33,109 bases of DNA from Actinoallomurus sp048498315 (GCA_048498315.1 JBEHYF010000054.1:1-33109); one strand, 5' to 3'; counted from the first letter of the stretch, positions 1-8,003 are shown. The notes: generated from the letters alone by a model not told the origin. A program made the numbers and translations.

Positions 1-55
1 CTGCCCTTGCTCTTGCCGTTCCTGCCCTTGCTCTTGCCGTTCCTGCCCTTGCTCT
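1..55. repeat. 21-bp in-frame tandem repeat, truncated by the window edge
   Basis: Two exact 21-bp units (1-21 and 22-42) are followed by 13 bases of a third. On the minus strand each unit encodes the heptad EQGQERQ in the C-terminal tail of the DedA-PAP2 protein. The array continues left of the window, so its copy number is unknown. The unit length preserves the frame, so length variation would change only the tail. Confidence 0.9.
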
Positions 56-1500
56 AGGTGATCCTGCTCTTGCTTGTGGTGTTCCTGCTGATCCTGCCGC
101 TTCTGCTTTGCGTCTTCCTCATCCGCCGCCGTCTCCTCGCGGCGGGTCTTGGCGGCGTGCCGCAGGCGATGGGCGAGGACGAGGGCGAGCCAGGCGCCGC
201 CCAGGGCGTACCCGCCGAGCACGTCGGTGAGCCAGTGCACACCCAGGTAGATCCGGGACACGCCGATCAGCAGGACGAGGACGGTGGCTCCGGCGACGAT
301 CAGCAGGCGGGCACGCCGGGACCGTCCCACGGCCAGCACCACCGCGAGCGCGCCCCACGTGGCGATGCTCTGGGTCGTGTGGCCCGACGGATAGGCCGAG
401 CTGATCACGTGGACGAGCCGCTCACCCGCCGCGGGACGGGCACGGCCGACGAGGCCCTTGGCGGTGTCGTAGAGGATGACGGCGCCGATAAAGGCGACCC
501 AGAGCCCGGCCATATCGTACTTCCGGCGCGCGCGCCACAGGAGCACGCTCACGACGACCAGTACGGGCACGAGGACGACGCTGGACCCCAGCCAGGTCAC
601 CGCCGCCATGACGCCGTCGAGCCAACCGGTCCGGTTCGCCACGGCGTAGGCGTTCACGCGGGGATCGAGCCGCGCCAGCGCCTCACCGGCGACGACGTCC
701 TCGGTGAGCCCGGCGAACGTCCACACGGCGATGGCGGCGACCGCCAGCGTCGCCGTCAGCCCAAGCCCGTCCGGCACGGAGGCGTCGAACCGGCCCCGGA
801 GCCACGCCGCCTGGCGGGGATGGCGGCGGCGCGCCCACGCGACCGGACGCATGGCGGCGAGCCGGCCGCCGGTGGCCCGCAGCAGGTGCCTGCCGCGGCG
901 GCGCAGCGCGCGTACGAGGACGGACCCGCCGAAGCCGGCCAGGAGCAGCGCGAACACGCCCAGGCCGACCCGGCTGGCCAGGTGCTCGGCGTGCTGCCAG
1001 CTCGCCCCGGCGGCGTAGCCGAGGAGCGCGGTCGCGGTCGCCCACACGACGCCGCCCGCGACGTTGTAGACGGCGAACGTGCGGTACCGCATAGCGGCCA
1101 TCCCGGCCAGGCCCGGCACCAGGACGCGCAGCGCCGCGGTGAACCGGCCGAAGAACACCGCCTTGGCACCTCGCTCGGCGAGGTAGCCCTCCGCCCGCTC
1201 GAGGTGGCGGCGCTTGATGAGGCGGCCCACGGTGCCGTGGAGCAGGCGGCGGCCCCAGCGTCGGCCCACCGCGTACCCGACGGTGTCACCGAGGACCGCG
1301 CCGGCGATTGCGGCGACCAGGACCTGCCACAGGGCGACGCGGTGCTGCGCAGCGAGCACCCCGCCGAGCAACACGGCGATCTCGCCGGGCACGACGAAGC
1401 CGACGAACGCCGACGACTCCAGGAACGGCAGGGCGAAGACGATCGCCAGCGCGGCGATGCCGTGCAGCGAAAGGATGTACCGGACGATGTCGGCGATCAG
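1..1500 (-). CDS. DedA (SNARE-associated) / PAP2 phosphatase fusion membrane protein, 3' end outside window
   Basis: One frame stays open from 1500 to the left edge. The N-terminal half is a DedA/VTT domain: an ESSAFVGFVVPGE stretch, then GRFTAALR and the usual re-entrant-helix pattern. After a basic linker comes a PAP2 domain with all three phosphatase motifs: KGLVGRARP, PSGH, and SRIYLGVHWLTD. DedA proteins are linked to lipid scrambling and undecaprenyl-phosphate transport, and PAP2 proteins dephosphorylate lipid pyrophosphates. A role in recycling a polyprenyl carrier is therefore inferred. The tail is Glu/Gln/Lys/Arg-rich and becomes a heptad repeat (EQGQERQ) at the edge. The start is uncertain. 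This frame has a TAG just upstream, so the first usable codon is CTG at 1500, behind GGGGG. A GTG at 1595 overlaps the previous stop and has a good ribosome site, but it lies in another frame (see 1497-1595). Domain identity is secure; the N-terminus is not. Confidence 0.88.
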   Translation of the reverse strand, partial: MIADIVRYILSLHGIAALAIVFALPFLESSAFVGFVVPGEIAVLLGGVLAAQHRVALWQVLVAAIAGAVLGDTVGYAVGRRWGRRLLHGTVGRLIKRRHLERAEGYLAERGAKAVFFGRFTAALRVLVPGLAGMAAMRYRTFAVYNVAGGVVWATATALLGYAAGASWQHAEHLASRVGLGVFALLLAGFGGSVLVRALRRRGRHLLRATGGRLAAMRPVAWARRRHPRQAAWLRGRFDASVPDGLGLTATLAVAAIAVWTFAGLTEDVVAGEALARLDPRVNAYAVANRTGWLDGVMAAVTWLGSSVVLVPVLVVVSVLLWRARRKYDMAGLWVAFIGAVILYDTAKGLVGRARPAAGERLVHVISSAYPSGHTTQSIATWGALAVVLAVGRSRRARLLIVAGATVLVLLIGVSRIYLGVHWLTDVLGGYALGGAWLALVLAHRLRHAAKTRREETAADEEDAKQKRQDQQEHHKQEQDHLEQGQERQEQGQERQEQGQ

Positions 1501-1595
1501 GGCGTTCCCCCGCCGTGGCCGCTACGGTCACCGTGGCGCCGCCGGCCGCGGCCCGTAGCCGGCGGCCCCTGCTCGCCGGCCTCCACGATCGTCAC
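1497..1595 (-). other. 32-codon overlapping reading frame: displaced N-terminus or leader peptide of the DedA-PAP2 gene
   Basis: A GTG at 1595-1593 overlaps the TGA of the upstream membrane-protein gene (GTGA) and sits 5 nt behind AAGGAGG. This is a typical coupled start. The frame ends after 32 codons at a TGA (1499-1497) that overlaps the CTG at 1500 (CTGA), where the DedA frame begins. Adding one G to the five-G run (plus-strand C run at about 1506-1510) would fuse this N-terminus directly to the DedA domain. It is either a one-base deletion (real or a sequencing error) or a short coupled leader peptide. Confidence 0.6.
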
Positions 1596-2926
1596 CGAAC
1601 GCCTCCTTCTCTCGGCGGCGGCCCGGTGATCGGCCCCGGTCTGGGACCGGGCCCCGGCCGCCCGGGAAGGGCGCGCGACCGCGCGGAACGGCCCCGCGGT
1701 CCGGCCGACGATCTACTATCGCGATGGTAAATGGGCTGGAACCGGCCGTTCCGCCACACCCGCGCGCCGCCCCGCGCCAGGACGGCCAGAACGACCGCCG
1801 GCACGTATGCCACCCGCAGCAGGCCCAGTACCCGAAGCGGGACCGGCAGAACATGGCCGGCCAGCCGCGCGAGATGCAGCGCCGCCAGGCCCGCCGCCGT
1901 CAGCCACGGCACACGCCGCCGGGTCAGGATGAGGTCGGCGGCCACCGCCCCGAGCAGCACCCCGGAGGTGTAGTAGGAGAACACCTCCGGGTCGATGAGG
2001 ATCCGCGCCGAGGTGGCCAGCAGGACGACCGCCGCCCACCGGCCCCGCGCGACCGCCGCCGTGCCCAGCGCGCAGCCGAGGACGATCTGTACCGGGCGGT
2101 CCCAGGGCGGGGTGACCCGTGCGGTGACGCCGAGCGCGCGCAGCCCCGACGATGCGGCCGTGGGGATCGTGAACCTGGTCACCCCGAGCGTGTGCGGGTC
2201 GTACAGGACGAACGGCAGCCACACCGCCGCGACGCCGGCGACGACCGCGATCCCGCCACGCCACCGGCGGCGGCCGGGAAGGGCCAGGACGAGCGGCGCG
2301 AACGCCACCGCCCAGGGCTTCGCGTCGGCCGCGGCCGCCACGAGCAGGCCCGCGGCCACGCCGTTCCCCCGCGCGACCGCGTGCAAGGCGGCCACGCCGA
2401 GGCACAGCGCGAGCACGTCGTCGAGGTGTCCCGCATGGGTGGCCAGCTCGGCCCAGCCCGGCAGGAAGACCAGCCCCGCCAGGGCGAGCCGCGACGGCCG
2501 GCGGGCGGACGGCGGGACGAGCCGCCACAGCGCGGCCAGCAGTAGCGGCCCGGTCGCGCTCATCAGCGCGACCGACGCCACCCTGCCGGGGCACCATCCC
2601 AAGAGGCGAAGCGGAACGGCGACCAGGAACGCCACCGGCCCGATCTGCAACTCCGGATGTGCCGCGTACAGGTGCAGGCCGCCGCCGGAGCCGCCTTGGA
2701 ACAGCAGCCGGGCGCCCAGGGCGAAGTAGCGCCAGGACCCACCGGCCCCTGGCAGCCGTACGGCCGTCCATACCGCCGTCCAGGCCCACAACCACCACCA
2801 GACGCGCCGGGGGAACGGGGCAGCGGCCCCGGCCGGGGCGGACGCGGCCAAGGCGGACGCGGCCAAGGCGGACGCGGTCGATTGCGCCGCGGCGGGTCCG
2901 CCCGCCGCCGTGCCGCGGCTGGTCAT
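1592..2926 (-). CDS. Polytopic membrane protein, GT87/DUF2029-like putative glycosyltransferase
   Basis: This protein of about 444 residues has around ten hydrophobic segments after an Ala-rich N-terminus. The pattern resembles actinobacterial GT-C-fold, polyprenyl-phosphate-sugar-dependent mannosyltransferases (GT87/DUF2029): an early extracytoplasmic loop with HPELQIGP, a HAGHLDD loop near the middle, and a DAKPWA segment. Such enzymes move mannose or arabinose from a lipid carrier onto envelope glycans. Substrate and activity are not visible here. I chose the ATG at 2926 because GGAGA precedes it; an in-frame GTG lies at 2947. The last codons overlap a GTG of the next gene by GTGA, so it forms an operon with the DedA-PAP2 gene, which fits a shared polyprenyl-phosphate theme. 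The C-terminal 45 residues are Pro/Arg/Gly-rich and probably cytoplasmic. The family assignment is moderate. Confidence 0.62.
   Translation of the reverse strand: MTSRGTAAGGPAAAQSTASALAASALAASAPAGAAAPFPRRVWWWLWAWTAVWTAVRLPGAGGSWRYFALGARLLFQGGSGGGLHLYAAHPELQIGPVAFLVAVPLRLLGWCPGRVASVALMSATGPLLLAALWRLVPPSARRPSRLALAGLVFLPGWAELATHAGHLDDVLALCLGVAALHAVARGNGVAAGLLVAAAADAKPWAVAFAPLVLALPGRRRWRGGIAVVAGVAAVWLPFVLYDPHTLGVTRFTIPTAASSGLRALGVTARVTPPWDRPVQIVLGCALGTAAVARGRWAAVVLLATSARILIDPEVFSYYTSGVLLGAVAADLILTRRRVPWLTAAGLAALHLARLAGHVLPVPLRVLGLLRVAYVPAVVLAVLARGGARVWRNGRFQPIYHRDSRSSAGPRGRSARSRALPGRPGPGPRPGPITGPPPREGGVR
2841..2877. repeat. 15-bp in-frame tandem repeat in the GT87-like gene
   Basis: The unit gacgcggccaaggcg occurs twice exactly (2841-2855, 2856-2870) and then partially. 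On the minus strand it encodes an ASALA-type Ala/Ser repeat in the N-terminal extension before the first membrane segment. It preserves the frame and probably adds only spacer. Confidence 0.8.
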
Positions 2927-3375
2927 GGTCTCTCCAACCACCGGCACAAGGGATCTCGGCGGCCCGCGCCACCCGGCCGGGCCGCGACCCCACGGCCACC
3001 AGGCATGACCAGCCGCTTCCTTTCAGTGATCTTTGGGATCACCGTACGGAGGCACCGGTAAACGGGCAGATATCCGGATCGAAGCGCGTCGTTAACGTCG
3101 GCACCCGGCGGAGGCTCGGCGGCGCGCCGCGCGGCGGCCGGTGGACACGGTGCCGGTGGTCCTGAGGGCCCGGTGCGGGGTTCCGTGGGGTCCGGGGGCG
3201 GCGGGCCGAGGCACCGGTGCGGCGTTGCGCGGCGGCCGGCGGGCGCCCTGCGGGCTACGCCTCCGGGTGGACGTTGCGGTCTCCCGATTCCACCGAGGGG
3301 GCGACGACCGGATCCGCCGGCCGGCCATAGCGTGGGCGCCGCGACTTCACCAACCTCATCCCCCGAAGGAAGAAC
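2927..3375. other. Divergent intergenic region between the GT87-like gene and the ABC operon
   Basis: These 449 bases separate divergent genes and must hold both promoters. The left part (about 2990-3100) is less GC-rich. It carries a perfect inverted repeat, GTGATC-N5-GATCAC (3026-3042), and the short palindrome CGTTAACG near 3091. The right part (3100-3360) is GC-rich with no convincing gene. I could not place a confident -35/-10 pair for either direction. Confidence 0.5.
3026..3042. promoter_or_regulatory. Inverted repeat GTGATC-N5-GATCAC, candidate operator
   Basis: Perfect 6-bp arms with a 5-nt centre (TTTGG) lie about 100 bp upstream of the minus-strand gene start and 330 bp upstream of the ABC operon. 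The size suits a dimeric repressor site. The regulator is unknown and no regulator gene is adjacent. Confidence 0.35.
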
Positions 3376-4305
3376 ATGATCGAGGCCATCGGCCTGACGA
3401 AACGCTATGGCGCCAAGACGGCGGTGGACGGGCTGTCGTTCACCGTCCGGCCCGGGGTCGTGACCGGGTTCCTGGGCCCGAACGGCGCGGGCAAGTCCAC
3501 CACGATGCGCATGATCCTCGGCCTGGACCGGCCCACCGAGGGCTCGGTGACCGTCAACGGCCGGCCGTACGCCGAGCACGCGGCACCCCTGCACGAGGTC
3601 GGCGCGCTGCTGGAGGCCAAGGCCATCCACACGGGCCGCACCGCCTACAACCACCTGGCCGCGCTGGCGGCGACGACCGGCATCCCGCGCCGCCGGGTCG
3701 AGGAGGTCATCGACCTGGTCGGGCTGCGGGAGGTGGCCCGCAAGCGGGCCGGCGGCTTCTCGCTCGGCATGGGCCAGCGGCTCGGCATCGCCTCGGCCCT
3801 GCTGGGCGATCCGAAGACGCTGATCCTGGACGAGCCGGTCAACGGACTGGACCCCGAGGGCATCCGCTGGATCCGCAACCTGCTCAAGGAGCTGGCCGCC
3901 GAGGGGCGCACGGTGTTCGTCTCGTCGCACCTGATGAGCGAGATGGCGCTGACCGCCGAGCACCTCATCGTCATCGGGCGGGGCCGGCTCATCGCCGACA
4001 CCTCGGTCGACGACTTCATCCAGCGCGCGTCCGCAGGGCGGGTCAAGGTGCGCTCGCCGCAGGCGGCCCGACTCGCCGAGCTGCTGGCCGGCCCGGAGGT
4101 CACCGTGACCACGTCTGAGGCGGGCACCCTGTTCGCCAGCGGGCTCACCAGCGACCGCATCGGGCAGATCGCCGCCGAGAACGGCATCACCCTGTTCGAG
4201 CTCGCCCCGCAGCAAGCCTCGCTCGAAGAGGCCTTCATGGAGCTGACCGGCGACTCCGTCGAGTACCGTGCGCCCGGCGCCACCACGGAAAGGGTCGCGG
4301 CATGA
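3376..4305 (+). CDS. ABC transporter ATP-binding protein, BcrA-type drug/peptide exporter
   Basis: This 309-residue ATPase has Walker A GPNGAGKST (residues 34-42), a signature of the SLGMGQR type (129-135), Walker B TLILDE (148-153) and the H-loop VSSHLMSE near 185. The SLGMxQR form of the signature is typical of BcrA/NatA-like ATPases that pair with ABC-2 permeases to export antibiotics, peptides or lipids. The C-terminal 100 residues form the accessory domain common in that group. AAGGAAG precedes the ATG by about 5 nt. The last four bases (ATGA) overlap the start of the permease gene, so the two are coupled and form one complex. The substrate cannot be read from sequence. No dedicated regulator sits next to the pair. 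Confidence 0.93.
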   Translation: MIEAIGLTKRYGAKTAVDGLSFTVRPGVVTGFLGPNGAGKSTTMRMILGLDRPTEGSVTVNGRPYAEHAAPLHEVGALLEAKAIHTGRTAYNHLAALAATTGIPRRRVEEVIDLVGLREVARKRAGGFSLGMGQRLGIASALLGDPKTLILDEPVNGLDPEGIRWIRNLLKELAAEGRTVFVSSHLMSEMALTAEHLIVIGRGRLIADTSVDDFIQRASAGRVKVRSPQAARLAELLAGPEVTVTTSEAGTLFASGLTSDRIGQIAAENGITLFELAPQQASLEEAFMELTGDSVEYRAPGATTERVAA

Positions 4306-5135
4306 GCACCACCACCGCCACCCCGGCCGAGGCCGCGCCGGCGGGCACCGGCAGGGTCACCCAGGTACGCGTGCTGAAGTCCGAATGGATCAAACTGCGT
4401 ACCCTGCGCTCCACGTTCTGGACGCTGTTCGCCGCGACCGTCGTCACCATCGGCCTGGGAATGGTGTTCAGCTGGGGGTTCGCCAACCGGCTCGGCGACC
4501 GCAGCCGGCCCATCCCCGACGCCCACGCCCTCGCGGTGACCGTGCCGCTGCGGCCGTACGTCATCGCGCAGCTCGCCATCGGCGTGCTCGGCGTCATGAT
4601 CATCACCGGCGAGTACTCGACCGGGGTGATCCGGGCGACCCTCGCCGCCGTCCCCACGCGGCTGCCGGTGCTGTGGGCCAAGGCGGTCGTCTTCAGCGTC
4701 GTGGTCCTGGTGCTGATGGAGATCATGGCGTTCGTGGCGTTCTTCGGCGGCGAGGCGATTCTGTCGTCCCAGCACGTCCAGGCCACGCTGTCGTCGCCGC
4801 AGGCGCTGCGGATCGTCACCGGCGTCGGCCTCTACCTGACCGTCGTCGGCCTCCTCGGCACCGCACTCGGCACGATCATCCGCAGCACGGCGGGCTCCAT
4901 CGCCGCGCTGTTCGGCATCCTGCTCGTGCTGCCCATCCTCGGCGAAGTGCTCAACCTGACCTCGTGGGGCAAGCACATCACGCCCTACCTGCCGAGCAAC
5001 GCCGGCGGCGACCTGCTCACCAACACCCCCGACCCGGGCTCCCTCGGGCCGTGGACCGGCTTCGGAGTGTTCGTGCTCTACGCCGCCATCGCGATGGCGA
5101 TCGCGGCGTACCTGCTCAAGCGCCGGGACGCCTGA
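4302..5135 (+). CDS. ABC-2 family transporter permease
   Basis: This 277-residue membrane protein starts in the ATGA overlap with the ATPase gene. After a short Thr/Ala-rich N-terminus it has the SEWIKLRTLRSTFWTL motif that opens many actinobacterial ABC-2 permeases. About six membrane segments follow, with an ITGEYSTGVIRATLAAVP cytoplasmic coupling segment after the second. It should be the membrane partner of the upstream ATPase in an exporter. A long perfect hairpin follows the stop within 10 nt, so the operon probably ends here as a two-gene unit. Function beyond 'exporter permease' is not supported. Confidence 0.92.
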   Translation: MSTTTATPAEAAPAGTGRVTQVRVLKSEWIKLRTLRSTFWTLFAATVVTIGLGMVFSWGFANRLGDRSRPIPDAHALAVTVPLRPYVIAQLAIGVLGVMIITGEYSTGVIRATLAAVPTRLPVLWAKAVVFSVVVLVLMEIMAFVAFFGGEAILSSQHVQATLSSPQALRIVTGVGLYLTVVGLLGTALGTIIRSTAGSIAALFGILLVLPILGEVLNLTSWGKHITPYLPSNAGGDLLTNTPDPGSLGPWTGFGVFVLYAAIAMAIAAYLLKRRDA

Positions 5136-5144
5136 GGCGCGAAC

Positions 5145-5182
5145 GCGTTATCGCCCGGCCGGAAAATGCCGGGCGATAACGC
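5145..5182 (+). terminator. Strong hairpin terminator after the ABC operon
   Basis: Perfect 15-bp arms (5145-5159 and 5168-5182) flank an 8-nt loop, starting 9 nt after the permease stop. There is no T-tract, as is common in actinobacteria, so it is a stem-type terminator or a 3'-end stabilising element. Confidence 0.85.
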
Positions 5183-5319
5183 CACCGAACCTTTCATTAA
5201 CTCGACGCTAACCTTTTCTGGAACGGCGCACGAATGCGCAATGATAACCGAGGGCGACACACCAGGAATTGCGGGGATCGGCCGCCGTCCGCGCATCGCC
5301 GCGTGCGATCATCTCCGGC

Positions 5320-6102
5320 ATGACGACAAGCCGAATCTCCCCCGATCCCCTCCTGTCGCCGGCGCGGCGGGCGCTGAGCAAGGTACCGGAGGTGACGGCC
5401 CTTTTCTGGGTCGTCAAGGTGCTGACCACCGGCATGGGCGAGACCACCTCCGACTACCTCGCACACCGCCTGAACCCCGTTGTCGCCGTGGGCATCGCCG
5501 GTGTGGCGCTGGCCGCGACGCTCGCGCTGCAGCTCGCCATCCGCCGGTACGTCGCGTGGATCTACTGGGCGGCCGTCGTCATGGTCAGCGTGTTCGGCAC
5601 CATGGCCGCCGACGTGCTGCACGTCGCCCTGGGCGTGCCGTACATCGTCTCGACCGGATTCTTCATCGTTTCGCTGGCCGCCATCTTCGGCATCTGGTAT
5701 ACGTGCGAGAAAACGCTGTCCATTCACAGCATCTTCACGCTGCGCCGGGAAATTTTCTACTGGGCCACGGTGATGGCGACATTCGCGCTGGGCACCGCGA
5801 CCGGTGACATGACCGCGACCACCGTGCACCTGGGGTATTTCTCATCCGGCGTGATGTTCGCGGTGCTCATCGCCCTGCCTGCGCTGGCCTACCGGCGGTT
5901 CCGGCTCAACGCCGTCTTCGCCTTCTGGTCCGCCTACATCCTCACCCGCCCGCTCGGTGCCTCGTTCGCCGACTGGATGGGCGTGCCGCACTCCCGCGGC
6001 GGCCTCGCGTGGGGCACCGGGCCGGTCAGCCTCGTCCTGGCCGCGATCATCGTCGTCCTGGTCGGCTACCTGGCCGTGAGCCGCCGCGACGTCGCCCGCT
6101 GA
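5320..6102 (+). CDS. DUF347-repeat (COG4705-like) membrane protein
   Basis: This protein of about 260 residues has roughly eight hydrophobic segments. Two internal repeats carry related motifs. The first, near residues 35-44, contains TTGMGETTSDYL; the second, near 165-175, contains GTATGDMTAT. This paired G-[ED]-[TM]-x-[SA] pattern is the hallmark of the DUF347 family of uncharacterised inner-membrane proteins, whose members carry duplicated halves. No biochemical role is established that I can cite. I chose the ATG at 5320 because the only upstream in-frame start is a TTG at 5269 and the extra residues look non-coding; the ribosome site is weak. It stands alone between a terminator and a convergent gene. 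Confidence 0.8.
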   Translation: MTTSRISPDPLLSPARRALSKVPEVTALFWVVKVLTTGMGETTSDYLAHRLNPVVAVGIAGVALAATLALQLAIRRYVAWIYWAAVVMVSVFGTMAADVLHVALGVPYIVSTGFFIVSLAAIFGIWYTCEKTLSIHSIFTLRREIFYWATVMATFALGTATGDMTATTVHLGYFSSGVMFAVLIALPALAYRRFRLNAVFAFWSAYILTRPLGASFADWMGVPHSRGGLAWGTGPVSLVLAAIIVVLVGYLAVSRRDVAR

Positions 6103-6120
6103 CCGGCGTGCGGCGCGGGC

Positions 6121-7185
6121 TCAGGCGGGACCGGTCCCGGGCTCGCCCGGTCCGGCCCGCCGCCCCCTGCCGTGCTGCGGGCCGTTGAGCCGGGCCAGCA
6201 TGGCGTTGTAGGCCTGCAGCGCCGCGTCGTCGTCGTCGACGTCGCGGCTGGCCATGAGCCGCGCGCGGTCCGCGTCGGAGTCGTCGCCGTGCCCGGTGCC
6301 GGCGAGCGTCGACTGGCGCACGGCCTCGAAGAACCGTCCGGCGCGGGCCGCCTCCGGCGAACGGTCCGACAGCCAGCGCAGGGCCACGACGATCGTCATG
6401 ACGAACATCAGCCCGTCGCCGCCGATCCACATCACCGCGCCGCCGCCGTGGACGTCGGCCAGCGGCCCGGGGCCCCACGACGGATGCATCCGCGCCCACG
6501 CGGAGAACGGTGGCGTGGTCGCCTGCAGCAGGACGATACCGACGATGGTGTCGGCGGACATGCCCATGAACAGGAAGAACAGCCGCAGCGGGTACGACTG
6601 CTCGCGGGACGGCGAGTCGACGGTGAGGAGCTGGGAGAAGTACAGGTAGCCGCCGCCGATGTAGAGCAGGTGCTCAAGCCACATGAGCGGCGGCGAGCCC
6701 ATCATCGCGTTCATGAACCCCGACAGGTGCACGCCGAACAGCACGCCCGCGTACACCGTCAGCCCGACGATCGGCGAGGTCAGGACGGCGGCTGCGGTCG
6801 AGGTGCGGATCGCCTCGAACCGCTCGTGCGCGCGGCCCCGCGTGGCGCGCCGGAGCAGGGTGATCGGGTGGCTGAGGCAGAGCAGCCACGGCGCGACCAT
6901 GATCAGCAGGAGGTGCTGGATCATGTGCACCCAGAACAGGCCGCCGTCGCCGTACACGGCGGGGCTGCCCATGATGGCGATCACGATCACGGCCAGGCCG
7001 GCGCTGAACGACGCGGTGCGCGCGGCCGGCCAGCGGCCGCCGTCGCGCCGCGCCGAGCGCACCGCCAGAAGGTAGAGCGCGAGGGCCACGACCACCAAGA
7101 CGGCGGCGGTCGGCGAGAAACGCCAGGTGGTCAGCGCCCGCCCCCAGGTGAGCGGCGCGAGGGCGTCGTGCATGTGCGGGTTCAT
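6121..7185 (-). CDS. ctaG: Cytochrome c oxidase assembly protein, CtaG/caa3_CtaG family
   Basis: This 354-residue membrane protein has about seven hydrophobic segments and the family's conserved histidine stretches: HMIQHLLLIMVAPWLL after the third segment, HLSGFMNAMM, then EHLLYIGGGYLYF. The family assists copper insertion and assembly of caa3-type cytochrome oxidase in Gram-positive bacteria; actinobacterial copies are often annotated 'cytochrome c oxidase assembly protein'. After the last segment lies an acidic, soluble tail of about 75 residues (GDDSDADRAR, then DDDD), longer than in short homologues. GGAGA stands 7 nt before the ATG at 7185. The longer frame reaching 7473 lacks membrane protein character and is ignored. 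A BlaI/CopY-like palindrome lies about 107 bp upstream. Gene name by family only. Confidence 0.88.
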   Translation of the reverse strand: MNPHMHDALAPLTWGRALTTWRFSPTAAVLVVVALALYLLAVRSARRDGGRWPAARTASFSAGLAVIVIAIMGSPAVYGDGGLFWVHMIQHLLLIMVAPWLLCLSHPITLLRRATRGRAHERFEAIRTSTAAAVLTSPIVGLTVYAGVLFGVHLSGFMNAMMGSPPLMWLEHLLYIGGGYLYFSQLLTVDSPSREQSYPLRLFFLFMGMSADTIVGIVLLQATTPPFSAWARMHPSWGPGPLADVHGGGAVMWIGGDGLMFVMTIVVALRWLSDRSPEAARAGRFFEAVRQSTLAGTGHGDDSDADRARLMASRDVDDDDAALQAYNAMLARLNGPQHGRGRRAGPGEPGTGPA

Positions 7186-7291
7186 CGCGATGTCTCCATG
7201 GGCTCCCGTCCACGGTCGTGCCCGGACCGAGGGCTCCGGCGGGCGGCCCGCCCGCGGACCGCACGGCAGGCCGTGGCGTCCCTCCACGATA

Positions 7292-7306
7292 ACTACACCG
7301 CGTAGT
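7292..7306. promoter_or_regulatory. ACTAC-N5-GTAGT palindrome upstream of ctaG, BlaI/CopY-like operator candidate
   Basis: Perfect 5-bp arms, ACTAC and GTAGT, are separated by ACCGC. BlaI/MecI/CopY repressors bind sites built on TACTAC...GTAGTA or TACA..TGTA half-sites, which this resembles. The placement, about 105-120 bp before the ctaG start, and the link of CopY-type repressors with copper make the assignment attractive. It is inference, because no blaI/copY gene is in the window. Confidence 0.45.
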
Positions 7307-7500
7307 ACACGGGACGCGGCCCCGCCGTCAGCACGCGGCGCGAGCGGACGCCTCCGCCGGAACGGCGGCTCCCAGCAGATCGGCCCGCACCGCCGTCTGC
7401 CCGCCCCCCGGCGGCGGCCTGATCCGGTAGGACGACGTCCGGCGGCATGGGAGCCGGAGGGGTGGCCGGCCAACCGGCGGCCGGAGGGGTGGCCGGGCGG

Positions 7501-7655
7501 TCAGGCCTCCGACTCGACCGCCCCGCGTTCCGGGGCGATCGACGCGGTGGCCGGCCGCGTCCGCCGGGTGAGCAGCGCGTCGATCGCCCACCGCCCCCGC
7601 CGGAGATCGCGATCACAAGGAAGGACCAGCAGAACATCGCCGCCGGCTCGCCGCC
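7501..7655 (-). pseudogene. 3' fragment of a DoxX-family membrane protein gene, frameshifted
   Basis: Reading leftward from 7655, one frame gives GGEPAAMFCWSFLVIAISGG, which matches the last membrane helix of DoxX proteins. The family's next motif, RWAIDALLTRR, appears in a different frame and ends at the TGA 7503-7501. A single base missing from the G-rich run (7575-7590) explains the break. Everything upstream of GGEPA is absent, and the sequence changes abruptly to topoisomerase code on the other strand. It is therefore a relic of roughly the last 50 codons. DoxX proteins are small four-helix membrane proteins linked to redox and sulfur metabolism. The family call rests on my recognition of the C-terminal motif only. 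Confidence 0.6.
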
Positions 7656-8003
7656 GTGTGGGAGCTGTCCGGCGAGGAGTTCAGCGCCAAGGACTTCCGC
7701 ACGTGGCACGCCACGGTGCTGGCGGCCGTCGGCCTGGCGGTGTCCGAACCCGCGGCCGCCGCCAACGGCAGCCGCAAGCGCGCCGTCGCCCGCGTGGTAC
7801 GGGAGGTCGCCGACTACCTCGGCAACACCCCGGCCGTGGCCCGCGCATCGTACATCGACCCGCGCGTCATCGAGCTGTACGAGAAGGGCGTCACGATCGC
7901 GCCGGCGCTCGGCCGGCTTGGCGAGAACCGCGGCTTCGGCGACCTGGCCACCCGCGGCCCGGACGAACGCGCCGTGCTGGACATTCTCCCCCGGAACGGC
8001 TGA
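7656..8003 (+). pseudogene. C-terminal fragment of type IB DNA topoisomerase
   Basis: The 115 codons begin in the middle of the catalytic domain (ELSGEEFSAKDFRTWHATVL) and run to a normal C-terminus. They include REVADYLGNTPAVARASYIDP, the segment carrying the active-site tyrosine that forms the 3'-phosphotyrosyl bond. Complete bacterial TopIB proteins have about 300-350 residues, so the DNA-binding N-terminal domain and most active-site arginine/lysine positions are missing. No upstream frame continues the homology. A GTG at 7656 could start it, but no ribosome site is visible. The frame is otherwise undamaged, which suggests a recent truncation. The lost 5' part and the lost 5' part of the opposing doxX relic fit one deletion between two divergent genes. 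Confidence 0.82.

Noticed and set aside
1..55. CRISPR array
   Set aside because: The 21-bp units are contiguous with no spacers and lie in a coding frame.
58..1629. Long plus-strand open frame (523 codons) opening with a hydrophobic stretch
   Set aside because: It is antisense to the DedA-PAP2 gene, whose motifs are unmistakable. The hydrophobic start is the complement of the Glu/Gln repeat tail, and the rest is Arg/Pro/Gly/His-rich without a family match.
2923..4215. Minus-strand open frame of 430 codons
   Set aside because: It is antisense to the ABC ATPase with Walker motifs, and crosses an intergenic region.
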